Virus record (IMG/VR): IMGVR_UViG_3300042527_000115
Span: 1-62,090 of that record
DNA: 62,090 bases
Origin: a virus
Reading direction: 5' to 3' (one strand)
In this document: piece after piece, positions 15,510 to 23,958 of the stretch
Numbering within the stretch: the stretch's first letter is position 1
Layout of the letters: every line of letters starts with the position of its first letter
Position numbers and translations under genes: made by a program
The notes under the pieces: model-generated
What the model was told of the DNA's origin: nothing
The model's input: only the letters and a program-made list of their open reading frames with translations
The model's database searches: none

Positions 15510-15771
15510 AGACTTTCCAGATTTAACAGGCGACGGCCAAGTGACCAAAGCTGATGTGCTTAAGGGTCGTGGCGTCATTGCAAAAAAGGGTGGCAAGGTA
15601 GGTGAGAAATGGATTCAGTCGGCCATCAAAAAGCCAGGCGCTTTACGAAGCTCGCTTGGTGTAAAGAAAGGGGAAAAGATCCCCGCAAAAAAGCTCGCAG
15701 CCGCAGCCAAGAAACCAGGCAAATTAGGACAAAGAGCGCGGCTAGCTCAGACCCTGTCAAAGCTCAAATAG
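15502..15771 (+). CDS. Small basic protein with EF-hand-like loop
   Basis: 89 residues. Residues 7-18 read DLTGDGQVTKAD, placing Asp, Thr, Asp, Gln, Thr and Asp at positions 1, 3, 5, 7, 9 and 12, the pattern of a dockerin-type EF-hand calcium loop. The rest is basic with WIQSAIKKPGALRSSLGVKKGE and a repeated KKPGKLGQRARLAQTL, a domain common in tiny phage head proteins. AGGAGG precedes the ATG by six bases. A terminator follows. Calcium binding by a single loop is inference. Confidence 0.65.
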   Translation: MAKDFPDLTGDGQVTKADVLKGRGVIAKKGGKVGEKWIQSAIKKPGALRSSLGVKKGEKIPAKKLAAAAKKPGKLGQRARLAQTLSKLK

Positions 15772-15797
15772 CCCCAACCTTCGGGCTATTGCTTTTT
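15767..15797 (+). terminator. Intrinsic terminator
   Basis: An eight-base stem (AATAGCCC with GGGCTATT) with an eight-base loop is followed by a run of five T. It starts within the stop codon of the EF-hand-like gene and closes the AT-rich oxygenase block. Confidence 0.85.
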
Positions 15798-15845
15798 GGG
15801 GTGTCTCTGGTATGTTCCTTGCTAATAGTCGCATGGGGGCAGTAG

Positions 15846-16301
15846 ATGTCATTGCCAGATCCAGCCGACCCATCCAAGGTCGTTCAAACCGCTTTAGGTG
15901 GAATCCGCGAGGCGATCAAAGCCGGACGGGACATCAAAGAGACAGCCAAAGAAGTCAATGCTTTTCTGGACGAAGAAGCTCGCGCCCGTGTGGCGTGGCG
16001 CAGGAAACAACAGGAAGTTCAACGCCGGGGCGACATGATGTACGTGGACGCCATCAACGAGTATCGGGTGCTGTACAACCTGCGGCGCAACAAAGAGGAT
16101 GCGTTTAAACAGATTGAGAAAGAGTTTGGTAAGCGGGCGATAGATGAGGTTCAGGCATTAGAAGTCAAGCTTCGGAAGGAGCGCAAGGAGTTGCAAAAGG
16201 AGTACGACTCTGACCGACAGGCAACACGGAACGAATGGCTGGTGCTGGGGGTTTTGTCTTTAATTATTTATGCGGTGCTTAAAGTGACGAAGGTATGGTG
16301 A
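15846..16301 (+). CDS. Coiled-coil protein with C-terminal membrane segment
   Basis: 151 residues. Nearly all of it is a charged helical coiled coil (many Lys, Glu, Arg), ending in a hydrophobic helix of about 17 residues (LVLGVLSLIIYAVLKV) near the C terminus. Such a layout fits a tail-anchored inner-membrane protein, possibly part of the lysis module since holin and lysozyme follow soon. A GGGGGCAGTAG motif precedes the ATG. The function is unassigned. Confidence 0.55.
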   Translation: MSLPDPADPSKVVQTALGGIREAIKAGRDIKETAKEVNAFLDEEARARVAWRRKQQEVQRRGDMMYVDAINEYRVLYNLRRNKEDAFKQIEKEFGKRAIDEVQALEVKLRKERKELQKEYDSDRQATRNEWLVLGVLSLIIYAVLKVTKVW

Positions 16302-16825
16302 TGTTTGATGTTGGACTTAATTTGGTGACTGTAATTGACAATTTTATATCTGACGAAGATTGCAATCAGCTTACGCAATGGACATTGGCAAATTACATGA
16401 GTCCTTATTTTCAACCAGCTTGCGGAAGAATATCAACACGCCACACTAGGGTTGGAGTCCCGTTTCCAAACAAAGCATACAGTGTTCAAGAAAAAATTAT
16501 TTCTACTCTAAATCTTCATGAAGCACTTCTGGCCCCATTTTGTGACGGTATGTATTCGGGTCTTGCACGAAACAAAGACGAAGTTTTTTACGAGATGCAC
16601 AGAGATCCGGTTTATGTAGACGGAACATACACTTTGCACTGCAATATAGTGACAACAAACTCAGCAGATGGTGATGTGTATATTGAAGAGAACGGCGTTA
16701 TTGCAATGAAAAAGGGGCGACTTGTAGCGTATCCAGTTTCAGAGCTAAATCACGAGGTAAAGCCATCTTTGGCAGATGGAATACGTAATTTGTGGGTGTT
16801 TGGTTTTTGTGTAACTAAACAATAA
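16301..16825 (+). CDS. 2OG-Fe(II) oxygenase (fifth copy)
   Basis: 174 residues from the ATG at 16301; an in-frame ATG at 16295 has poor ribosome-binding-site spacing. Iron ligands are visible as MHRDPV (His100, Asp102) and ELNHEV (His151), with Arg in IRNLWVFG as the likely 2OG ligand. It is separate from the four at 9985-12345 and lies between two membrane/coiled-coil genes. The product is a short, complete double-stranded beta-helix enzyme; its substrate is unknown. Confidence 0.75.
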   Translation: MFDVGLNLVTVIDNFISDEDCNQLTQWTLANYMSPYFQPACGRISTRHTRVGVPFPNKAYSVQEKIISTLNLHEALLAPFCDGMYSGLARNKDEVFYEMHRDPVYVDGTYTLHCNIVTTNSADGDVYIEENGVIAMKKGRLVAYPVSELNHEVKPSLADGIRNLWVFGFCVTKQ

Positions 16826-16835
16826 AGGTGTGGTG

Positions 16836-17096
16836 ATGGACTGGACAAAAGTAATTCAAATGGCGTTTCCGGTGATTGTGGCTGCAATTACTTGGATGAT
16901 CAGCGCCGTAACTAACATCCAACACGACCTGGTAGACATCAAGTCTAAGATGCCAGCCCTGATTACCCCCAGCGGCACCCCAACCGATTCTCCAATTTCA
17001 GCCGAAGCACGGCACAAGCTTAAAGAAGAAATCTACAAAGATATTCACGACCTTCAGGTCCGTCTAAAACTCCTTGAAGAAAGGTCTAAGCGATGA
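16836..17096 (+). CDS. Small membrane protein beside holin
   Basis: 86 residues with one hydrophobic segment (MAFPVIVAAITWMISAVT, about residues 8-25) and a charged coiled-coil tail. The start at 16836 is chosen because AAAGG lies seven bases upstream; two GTG codons precede it. The layout matches an antiholin or a spanin-like partner, and the next gene is a probable holin overlapping by four bases. Confidence 0.55.
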   Translation: MDWTKVIQMAFPVIVAAITWMISAVTNIQHDLVDIKSKMPALITPSGTPTDSPISAEARHKLKEEIYKDIHDLQVRLKLLEERSKR

Positions 17097-17575
17097 TTAC
17101 CCTGCTTTCTACCCTTGTTTCCTTCTTAATGGGCGGTCTGCCCAAGGTCTTGGACTTCTTCCAGGATCGGTCGGATAAAGCCCATGAGCTGGAGCTTGCC
17201 AAGATGCAGACGGAGCGGGAGCTTCAGATGCTGGAGAAAGGCTTTGCCGCCCAGGCCCGGGTTGAGGAGATCCGGACTGACCAAGTGGCCATGCAGACAG
17301 CCGTTCAGGAGCGCCAGGCACTCTATGCCCACGACATCGAGATCGGCAAGGGAGCGTCCCAGTGGGTGATCAATATGAGGGCTTCTGTCCGTCCGGTCAT
17401 TACCTACGGCATGTTCTGCATGCTGCTCTTTGTAAACATTTTCGGGTTCTTCTACGCATGGAAGACCGGTGTGCCGTTTGACCAGGCTATGGCAATCCTC
17501 TGGGATGAGGACTCGGCCATCATCTTTTCAAGCGTGATCGCGTTTTGGTTCGGAAGTCAGTCTTTTAAGAAATGA
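17093..17575 (+). CDS. Holin, three-transmembrane type
   Basis: 160 residues. A short N-terminal hydrophobic stretch (LLSTLVSFLMGGLPKVL), a long charged helix, and two hydrophobic segments near residues 104-122 and 141-155 (FCMLLFVNIFGFF and AIIFSSVIAFWFG) are visible. This resembles the 3TM holin family known from gene-transfer agents and phages. It would permeabilise the inner membrane to release the endolysin. It is separated from the lysozyme by a homing endonuclease gene. Confidence 0.7.
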   Translation: MITLLSTLVSFLMGGLPKVLDFFQDRSDKAHELELAKMQTERELQMLEKGFAAQARVEEIRTDQVAMQTAVQERQALYAHDIEIGKGASQWVINMRASVRPVITYGMFCMLLFVNIFGFFYAWKTGVPFDQAMAILWDEDSAIIFSSVIAFWFGSQSFKK

Positions 17576-18129
17576 ATCAAGAATCTTACGCCGTTTACCA
17601 CATCTGCCTAAATCCAGGCAGAGGAATTCTTTTAAATGAAGGATATGTTGGTATTACAAAAAACTCTGAGTTACGGTTTGCACAGCACGGGTGGAAAAGA
17701 AAGAAATCAAACGCCCACCTTAAAAATGCTTTAGCCAAATACAAAGATCAAGTTAAGTTTGTTGTCTTGGCTGAAAACTTAGATTATGAGGCGGCGTGTT
17801 TATTGGAAGAAATGTTGCGTCCAACAGTAAATATTGGTTGGAACATAGCTAAGGGTGGATCTATTCCGCCAAATCCAAAAGGAAAAGTTAGATCAGAAGA
17901 GTATTGTAAAAATATAGCCAAAGCTAAACTTGGAAACAAAAATCCCATGTTTGGCAAAAAAGTTATATTTTCTGAGGATCATAAGGCTAAAATTTCAAAG
18001 GCTTTAAAAGGCAAAAAAAGTAGCCTAATAAATGTTAAACGACCAACAATTGAATGCCCACATTGCGGGAAAATAGGCGGTGTTGGTGCAATAAATCGTT
18101 GGCACTTTGACAATTGCAGGGACAAATGA
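17572..18129 (+). CDS. GIY-YIG homing endonuclease
   Basis: 185 residues. The N-terminal domain has the GIY-YIG signature in variant form (AVYHICL then GYVGITKN), with conserved Arg in LRFAQHGW and Glu in EAACLLEEML. Two short DNA-binding NUMOD-like motifs follow (NKNPMFGKKVIF and EDHKAKISKALKGK), then a C-terminal zinc-finger-like Cys-Pro-His-Cys pattern (ECPHCGKIGG). Both junctions are ATGA overlaps with holin and lysozyme. It is AT-richer than its neighbours, indicating recent transfer. Confidence 0.8.
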   Translation: MNQESYAVYHICLNPGRGILLNEGYVGITKNSELRFAQHGWKRKKSNAHLKNALAKYKDQVKFVVLAENLDYEAACLLEEMLRPTVNIGWNIAKGGSIPPNPKGKVRSEEYCKNIAKAKLGNKNPMFGKKVIFSEDHKAKISKALKGKKSSLINVKRPTIECPHCGKIGGVGAINRWHFDNCRDK

Positions 18130-18602
18130 AAATAACTGAACAAGTTATTGAACTTGTAAAACACCACGAGGGCGTCCGGGTGCGGCCATACCGTTGCCCG
18201 GCTCTGCTCTGGACAATCGGTGTAGGCCATGTCATTGACCCCAAACATATTGGAGTGAAGCTTGAAGACCGCAAAAACCTACCCATCCCGGACGGCTGGG
18301 ACCGGACCCTCAGTATGGATGAAGTCAATAAGATTCTGTCTGAGGATCTGGGGCGGTTTGAGGCAGGGGTACGCCGACTATGTCCTGATGGGCTTACTCC
18401 TGGTCGCTTTGGCGCACTCGTCAGCTTCGCTTTCAATGTTGGTCTCGGCAACCTCCAGCGGTCCTCTATAAGGATGAAGCACAACCGGGGGGAGTATGAA
18501 GAAGCCGCCGAGGCATTTATGATGTGGACTAAGGCCGGGGGGAAGGAATTACCGGGACTGGTTAAACGCCGTAAGGACGAACGCAACCTATATTTGAGCT
18601 GA
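18126..18602 (+). CDS. Endolysin, GH24 muramidase
   Basis: 158 residues starting at the ATG within the previous stop codon. Catalytic Glu15, the Cys24 that replaces Asp in many phage members, and Thr30 are spaced E-8-C-5-T as in phage lysozymes, in the context HHEGVRVRPYRCP and LLWTIGVGH. Further conserved parts are TLSMDEVNKILSEDL and ALVSFAFNVGLG. There is no signal peptide or membrane anchor, so export depends on the holin. It should cleave peptidoglycan glycan strands. Confidence 0.9.
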   Translation: MKITEQVIELVKHHEGVRVRPYRCPALLWTIGVGHVIDPKHIGVKLEDRKNLPIPDGWDRTLSMDEVNKILSEDLGRFEAGVRRLCPDGLTPGRFGALVSFAFNVGLGNLQRSSIRMKHNRGEYEEAAEAFMMWTKAGGKELPGLVKRRKDERNLYLS

Positions 18603-18604
18603 TC

Positions 18605-20509
18605 ATGCCACTCAAGAAGATACTGTTTAAACCAGGTGTGAACAAAGAAAACACCCGGTATACCACCGAAGGCGGCTGGTACGAATGCGACAAAGTCCGT
18701 TTCCGTCAGGGTAGCCCTGAGAAGATTGGTGGGTGGGCGCAGATCTCTAGTAGCCGATTCTTGGGGGTGTGCCGGTCGCTGTGGAACTGGGTGACCCTGG
18801 GAGGGGCAAACCTGATCGGAGTGGGTACTAACCTTAAGTTCTACATAGAGCAAGGCGCTGCCTACTATGACATCACCCCCATCCGAGCCACAACGGCGGC
18901 TGGCGAGGTGACCTTTGCAGCCTCTAATGGCAGCTCGACCATCACCGTTACGGACAACAACCACGGAGCCTATACGGGCGATTTTGTGACCTTCTCTGGG
19001 GTAGATGCCAACGGCCTTGGGGTCGGGGGAAATATCACCGAGGCAGTCCTTGAGCAGAACTACCAGATCGCCCAGGTTTTGACTGCCAATACCTACACCA
19101 TCGTAGCCAAGAACCCAACAACAGGAGCGGCTGTAACTGCGAATGCGAATGACTCCGGAAATGGTGGGGCATCTGTGGTTGGTGCTTATGAAATCCATGT
19201 GGGCGCTGCAACACAAGTTCCGTTTACAGGGTGGGGCGCAGGCTCATGGGGCGAAGGAAACTGGGGCCAAGGCGGTACAACACCCGAACTGATTCGGCTT
19301 TGGAGTCAGGCTAACTTTGGTGAGGATTTGCTTTTTGCTAACCGTGGAAGCCCGATCTATTACTGGGATTCCTCTGCCGGGACCAGCAATCGGGGTGTGC
19401 TTTTGTCCAGTCTTGGAGGGGCTTCTGGGGTTCCGACTACGGTAAATAAGGTATTCGTGTCCGACGTTTACCGATTTGCTATGGCTTTTGGAGCAAACGA
19501 CATCGGCTCTGGAACCTTAGACCCAATGCTGATTCGGTGGTCAGATCAGGAGTCGGCGGTAAATTGGACACCTAGTGCTACCAATCAGGCTGGCAGTCTG
19601 AGGCTTTCCAGTGGATCAACAATTGTTGCCGTAATCCAGTCCCGGCAAGAGATTATCGTATTTACAGACTCGGCCATTTATTCTCTCCAGTATCTTGGCC
19701 CACAAGGCGGCGTCTGGGGAGCTACGCTTTTGGCAGATAACATCTCCATCCAAAGCCCAAATGCCGTGGCGTTTGCCTCCGGTATCGTGTACTGGATGGG
19801 TATCGACAAGTTCTACTATTACGATGGCCGGGTACAAACGCTGCCCTGCGATCTGCGCCGGTTCATCTTCAACGACATCAATCTTCAGCAGACCGACCAG
19901 ATCTTTGCTGGGACAAGCGAGGGATTTACAGAGGTCTGGTGGTTCTACCCCACCGCTGGATCTAGCACCATTGACCGGTATGTGATCTATAACTACCTTG
20001 AAAAAGCCTGGTACTACGGGACTCTGGCCAGGACGGCATGGTTAGATAGCGGACTACAGGACTACCCGATAGCAGCCACTTACACTAATAACCTGGTCTA
20101 TCACGAGTTTGGTATCAATGACAACGAGACCGGGACTCCGGCGGCTATCGAGGCGTATATCTCCTCCTCAGAGTTTGACATTGACGATGGCCATAACTTT
20201 GGCTTTATCTGGAGGATGCTGCCGGACATCACCTTTGAAGGGTCTAGTGCCTCCAACCCACAGGCGGTATTCACGCTCCAACCCATGAAGGGTTCAGGAT
20301 CAGGGTTTACTACCCCAGCGTCCACCGGAGGCACTAACTTTGCTACGGTAACCAGAACGGCTACGGTGCCAATTGAAGCGTTCACTAACATTATCTACAC
20401 CCGGGTCCGCGCCCGGCAGATGATCTTCAAAGTATCTTCCAGTGATCTGAATACCACCTGGCAGCTTGGCGCACCCCGTATTGACATCAGGCCAGACGGG
20501 CGCAGATGA
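18605..20509 (+). CDS. Tail accessory/stabilisation protein (P22 gp10-like)
   Basis: 634 residues. The start (KKILFKPGVNKENTRYTTEGGWYECDKVRFRQG, read in parts) followed by GWAQISSSRFLGVCRSLWNW is the beginning of a large beta-propeller-like tail protein found in aquatic podoviruses; I compare it with the P22 gp10 tail-stabilisation family. Residues about 95-190 hold an extra beta domain with DNNHGAYTGDFVTFSG, shared with the 163-residue protein at 1328. A GWGAGSWGEGNWG motif follows at about residue 205. The C-terminal half is beta-rich with many aromatic residues. Confidence 0.6.
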   Translation: MPLKKILFKPGVNKENTRYTTEGGWYECDKVRFRQGSPEKIGGWAQISSSRFLGVCRSLWNWVTLGGANLIGVGTNLKFYIEQGAAYYDITPIRATTAAGEVTFAASNGSSTITVTDNNHGAYTGDFVTFSGVDANGLGVGGNITEAVLEQNYQIAQVLTANTYTIVAKNPTTGAAVTANANDSGNGGASVVGAYEIHVGAATQVPFTGWGAGSWGEGNWGQGGTTPELIRLWSQANFGEDLLFANRGSPIYYWDSSAGTSNRGVLLSSLGGASGVPTTVNKVFVSDVYRFAMAFGANDIGSGTLDPMLIRWSDQESAVNWTPSATNQAGSLRLSSGSTIVAVIQSRQEIIVFTDSAIYSLQYLGPQGGVWGATLLADNISIQSPNAVAFASGIVYWMGIDKFYYYDGRVQTLPCDLRRFIFNDINLQQTDQIFAGTSEGFTEVWWFYPTAGSSTIDRYVIYNYLEKAWYYGTLARTAWLDSGLQDYPIAATYTNNLVYHEFGINDNETGTPAAIEAYISSSEFDIDDGHNFGFIWRMLPDITFEGSSASNPQAVFTLQPMKGSGSGFTTPASTGGTNFATVTRTATVPIEAFTNIIYTRVRARQMIFKVSSSDLNTTWQLGAPRIDIRPDGRR

Positions 20510-21462
20510 CAATCGAGAAGACCTATGTTGCACCAGCGCTACCGTATGCACCAGTTACGGAGTTCAATGCCACATTCATGGACGGGTACAGCCGTATCCT
20601 GCGCCTGTACTTCAACCTCAATGACAACCTAATCGACCAGATTCTGGAGCTGCTCAATAACGGCGGCTACTTCCCAGAGCTTAACGCCGGGGAGTTCAAT
20701 GGGGGTAACTTTAACGGTGATACGGCCAACCTAGACCTGGTCAATGCCGGGCAAGTAGTGGCGGCTCTTGCCTACCTGCAAACCTTGTACGCCGGGGGAG
20801 TCCAGGCTCAAGACGTATTGGCTAACAATGTGACCGGCTCAAACGTAAACGGCAGCTTGTTTACCGGATCTGGCAGACAGCTAAATTTCCCCCATATTGG
20901 CGCTAGCGGCAACGCTGATCAGTACGCCACAGCAAACGACACGCCAACCATCGTTCAGTGGGATACCGCAGACGAAATATTAGGGTTTACCCTTAACAAT
21001 GACTATACAGCCACCCCTACTTACAACGGGGTGTACAAGATTACTTACGGTCTTCAGTTTGCTAATACTGACAACGCTGCTCACGATGTAGTTATTTGGA
21101 TAAGAGTTAATGGAACGGATGTAGTCAAGTCGGCGGTCAAGTACACCTTGCCAGCTAGAAAAAGCGCAGGAGTTCCGTCTTATCTCTTGGCGGGATCAAC
21201 AATTGTTTTTGATATTCAGGCTGGGCAGTCGGTGGGGTTGTGGTGGGCAACCGATAAGGCATACAGCACGACTGGCCCGGTAGATGGGGTCTACATAGAA
21301 TATCTCCCAGCTCAAACCACTCCATACGCACATCCAGCTGTTCCGGCTTCAATTGGAGATATTTCCTATGTATCTGCACCATTCCCGCCGAAAACTCAGG
21401 TGGCCCTGGTAGGGGTAGCTGGAGTCGGTGCTGTCGGTTCTGTGTCCATATTGGTCTATTGA
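20506..21462 (+). CDS. Tail fibre with C1q/TNF-like domain
   Basis: 318 residues. A helical N terminus (YSRILRLYFNLNDNLIDQILEL) is followed by a Gly/Asn-rich linker. A jelly-roll domain of about 125 residues comes next (YNGVYKITYGLQFANTDNAAHDVVIWIRVNGT), resembling the C1q-like heads of phage fibres. The extreme C terminus carries one GVAGVGAVGSV unit identical in type to the 14 repeats at 7718. It overlaps the previous gene by four bases. Probably a receptor-contacting or virion-attached fibre. Confidence 0.65.
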   Translation: MTIEKTYVAPALPYAPVTEFNATFMDGYSRILRLYFNLNDNLIDQILELLNNGGYFPELNAGEFNGGNFNGDTANLDLVNAGQVVAALAYLQTLYAGGVQAQDVLANNVTGSNVNGSLFTGSGRQLNFPHIGASGNADQYATANDTPTIVQWDTADEILGFTLNNDYTATPTYNGVYKITYGLQFANTDNAAHDVVIWIRVNGTDVVKSAVKYTLPARKSAGVPSYLLAGSTIVFDIQAGQSVGLWWATDKAYSTTGPVDGVYIEYLPAQTTPYAHPAVPASIGDISYVSAPFPPKTQVALVGVAGVGAVGSVSILVY

Positions 21463-21487
21463 CTCGTACATGACACAGAGCTATAAT
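21459..21487 (+). promoter_or_regulatory. Strong sigma70 promoter before internal-protein operon
   Basis: TTGACT at 21459-21464 and TATAAT at 21482-21487 are separated by 17 bases. The -35 box overlaps the final codons of the fibre gene. It should drive the genes from 21567 to 33223. Confidence 0.85.
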
Positions 21488-21566
21488 CCCGACCAATTTC
21501 TAGGGTTAATTCCGGCCTCCCCTAGCCGTGCGCATTCCGTAGTGAAACCAATCTTTGGGATTGAGC

Positions 21567-23951
21567 ATGGCGTCATTTGAAGAAGCGTTGCCGGGGTTAC
21601 AAGCGCAGTATCCAAATATCATGGATGCCTTGGCTGCGTACAACCAATCGCAGCAACAAGCTTACTTCGCGCCAGCCACAACTCCAGCAGCACCAGCCAC
21701 AACCCCTGCCGGTATTGCCGCATTACCATCTGCAACCCCTTTAAACATCGCAGTACCAACAAATCTTCCAACTGATGTTGCTGGTTTGTACACATCGGTG
21801 CTTGGCCGTGACCCGTTAGCCGGACAACAACCAGATACGACTGGGTTTAATTACTGGCAAAAAGAAATTGGATCAGATGGCATAACCGCAGACGAATACA
21901 AAAGATTTTATGAAGCTGGCATACCGGAACTGATTAGCTCGGCATACAAGACCGTGCTTGGTCGGGACATCCCCGCAACGGACACTGGCCCGTCTTATTA
22001 CACTGAACAACTTCGCTCTGGGGCATTGACTCCGCAAACTTTACGATCTGCTTTGGTATCTGGAGCGACCGGCACAGATATCCTGCCCGCTCAGGCTTAT
22101 GACATTTTAGGTAGCTCAGGGATTTATCAAGCATTAGAGAACCCACGATATGCAACAGCTTTAGAGCAAAAGCTTGGTCTTGATCCGGGAACATTAGCGC
22201 CAACAGTTAAGTCTTCCGATCTAGCAACCAAAAACTTGCAAGAACTCCAAAGCATCTTGCAAACATCAGGATTTAATAAATACCAAGAAGCAGATCGTGT
22301 TAGTGGGATTGCTAAAAACCTTTACGGTTTAACTGATGAGCAAACAATCAAGTTAGAAAAAGATTTAATTAGCGGTAAATCAACAGATCCATTGTTGAAA
22401 GAAATTTATCAATCTTATTTAACTGGCAAGCCAAACGAAGAGTTACAACAAAAGCTAGTTCAAGATGCTGCTACTAAAGCACCGGATTCTCCTTTCTTCC
22501 AAGCCAATCCATTCCAAAAAGTTATCAACACCCCTATTGGTGAAATAAAACGGGGTGAAGAAACATCCAACACTTACGGTGTTGATCCTCGCACGAACCT
22601 ACCAATTCTCCACAAGAAAGCATTTGACGACATTCTTGACAAAGACGGTGAAGTCTTTATTGGTGGAATGCAGGATATGACGGACAACATTCGTCATCAA
22701 TATGTTGGAGCAGACCCACACAGTAAATGGCAGGGTGCTTTAGCCAGAGGAACCGGTGTTTTTGGTGTAACCGCTGACAAAAAAGATATATCTGACTTTG
22801 CACGAATTGAAAAAGAACTAAACAGGCTTGGTGGTGTTCAAAAGCAGATTGACCCAGAAACTGGGTCTGAGATGGATGTTGTTTATGTAGAACGACAAGA
22901 TCCGGAAAATCAGAATCGCACTTATAAGATACCGGTTACAGCCGAACAATTCTTTGCTATGCAGTTGGCTGGAGATCAGTATTACGGTGCCGAAGATCCA
23001 GCAAGCGTAGCCAGATACACCAGAAACTTTGAGTCAACATCGGCATACGACTATTACAAAAACACCAAAGCCAGGCTTGATGAAATTGCTAAGGATACAT
23101 ACAAAGACCCATCCAAAGCACCGCAATACAAAGACATTAAAGATGTTTATGACGATCTAAACAACAAGTACAAAGATCTTTATCTTTGGCAGGGCCGTAC
23201 CGATACCCTAGATCCAGCAGCAGCCAAGACGCTAGGCATTGACGACGTTAAAGAAAACTCCAAACACGCATCAATTTTGTACACATCAGCTAACGATAAG
23301 CTGGTACCGGTCAAAGTTCAGCGTGTGTATGACTTTGAAGATCCCAATACAAGTAGCGGATTCTTTGGTGATCTCTTTAACAACATCATGGAGATCCTTT
23401 CTGTACCGCCAATTGCTATGGCGCTTGGTGCGTATTTAACTACCCCTGGAATTGATGCAATAACTGGAGCCGCAACACCTGCGCCGTTGTCAACTGCAAC
23501 TAGTTCAGTGGCAAACTTATTACCAAGCGGGTTAACAAGTATTCTTCCAGCATCTATTACTCCGGAAATGATTGCAAGGTCAATTATTAGTTCTGGCATT
23601 GGAGCGTTACCTGCTGGTACTCGTGGTCTTGATGATTATTTAAAAGCGTTTGGAACTAACTTAGCAGGTCAAGCTGTACAACTCGGTGGTCAAGGCATTG
23701 GTCTGCCATCAGTAGTTTCTAGAGGACTTGGCACAGCAACGACCGCTGCGCTCTCAGATCGTGACGTAGGGGATGCGCTTACACGATTAACAACATCTGA
23801 GGGGATTGGTGCATTGTTACAAAATGCCACAACCGGTGATTTTGATAAAAATTTACTCGCAGCTTTTGCACCTTCAATTTTGAGCGGAAGACTTACTCCA
23901 GCAGATTTAATGCGTATTGCTCAAGTAACAAATCCGTCACCGAAGAAATGA
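21567..23951 (+). CDS. Large internal virion protein with DUF4214-like repeats
   Basis: 794 residues. Residues about 70-170 hold two LY-x-x-VLGRD-type repeats (VAGLYTSVLGRDPLAG and SSAYKTVLGRDIPATD), a DUF4214/phycobilisome-linker-like pattern. The middle is helical and charged. The last 150 residues are Ala/Gly/Leu-rich (SVPPIAMALGAYLTTPG and beyond) and could contact membrane. The size and location after the strong promoter suggest an internal core or ejected protein. An ATG at 21555 in the same frame lacks a ribosome site. Confidence 0.55.
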   Translation: MASFEEALPGLQAQYPNIMDALAAYNQSQQQAYFAPATTPAAPATTPAGIAALPSATPLNIAVPTNLPTDVAGLYTSVLGRDPLAGQQPDTTGFNYWQKEIGSDGITADEYKRFYEAGIPELISSAYKTVLGRDIPATDTGPSYYTEQLRSGALTPQTLRSALVSGATGTDILPAQAYDILGSSGIYQALENPRYATALEQKLGLDPGTLAPTVKSSDLATKNLQELQSILQTSGFNKYQEADRVSGIAKNLYGLTDEQTIKLEKDLISGKSTDPLLKEIYQSYLTGKPNEELQQKLVQDAATKAPDSPFFQANPFQKVINTPIGEIKRGEETSNTYGVDPRTNLPILHKKAFDDILDKDGEVFIGGMQDMTDNIRHQYVGADPHSKWQGALARGTGVFGVTADKKDISDFARIEKELNRLGGVQKQIDPETGSEMDVVYVERQDPENQNRTYKIPVTAEQFFAMQLAGDQYYGAEDPASVARYTRNFESTSAYDYYKNTKARLDEIAKDTYKDPSKAPQYKDIKDVYDDLNNKYKDLYLWQGRTDTLDPAAAKTLGIDDVKENSKHASILYTSANDKLVPVKVQRVYDFEDPNTSSGFFGDLFNNIMEILSVPPIAMALGAYLTTPGIDAITGAATPAPLSTATSSVANLLPSGLTSILPASITPEMIARSIISSGIGALPAGTRGLDDYLKAFGTNLAGQAVQLGGQGIGLPSVVSRGLGTATTAALSDRDVGDALTRLTTSEGIGALLQNATTGDFDKNLLAAFAPSILSGRLTPADLMRIAQVTNPSPKK

Positions 23952-23958
23952 GATAACT

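Noticed and set aside
18035-19216. 393-residue open frame on the minus strand
   Set aside because: It lies antisense to the lysozyme and tail-accessory genes, which have clear motifs, and its composition (Arg/Ser/Pro-rich) is that of a shadow frame.
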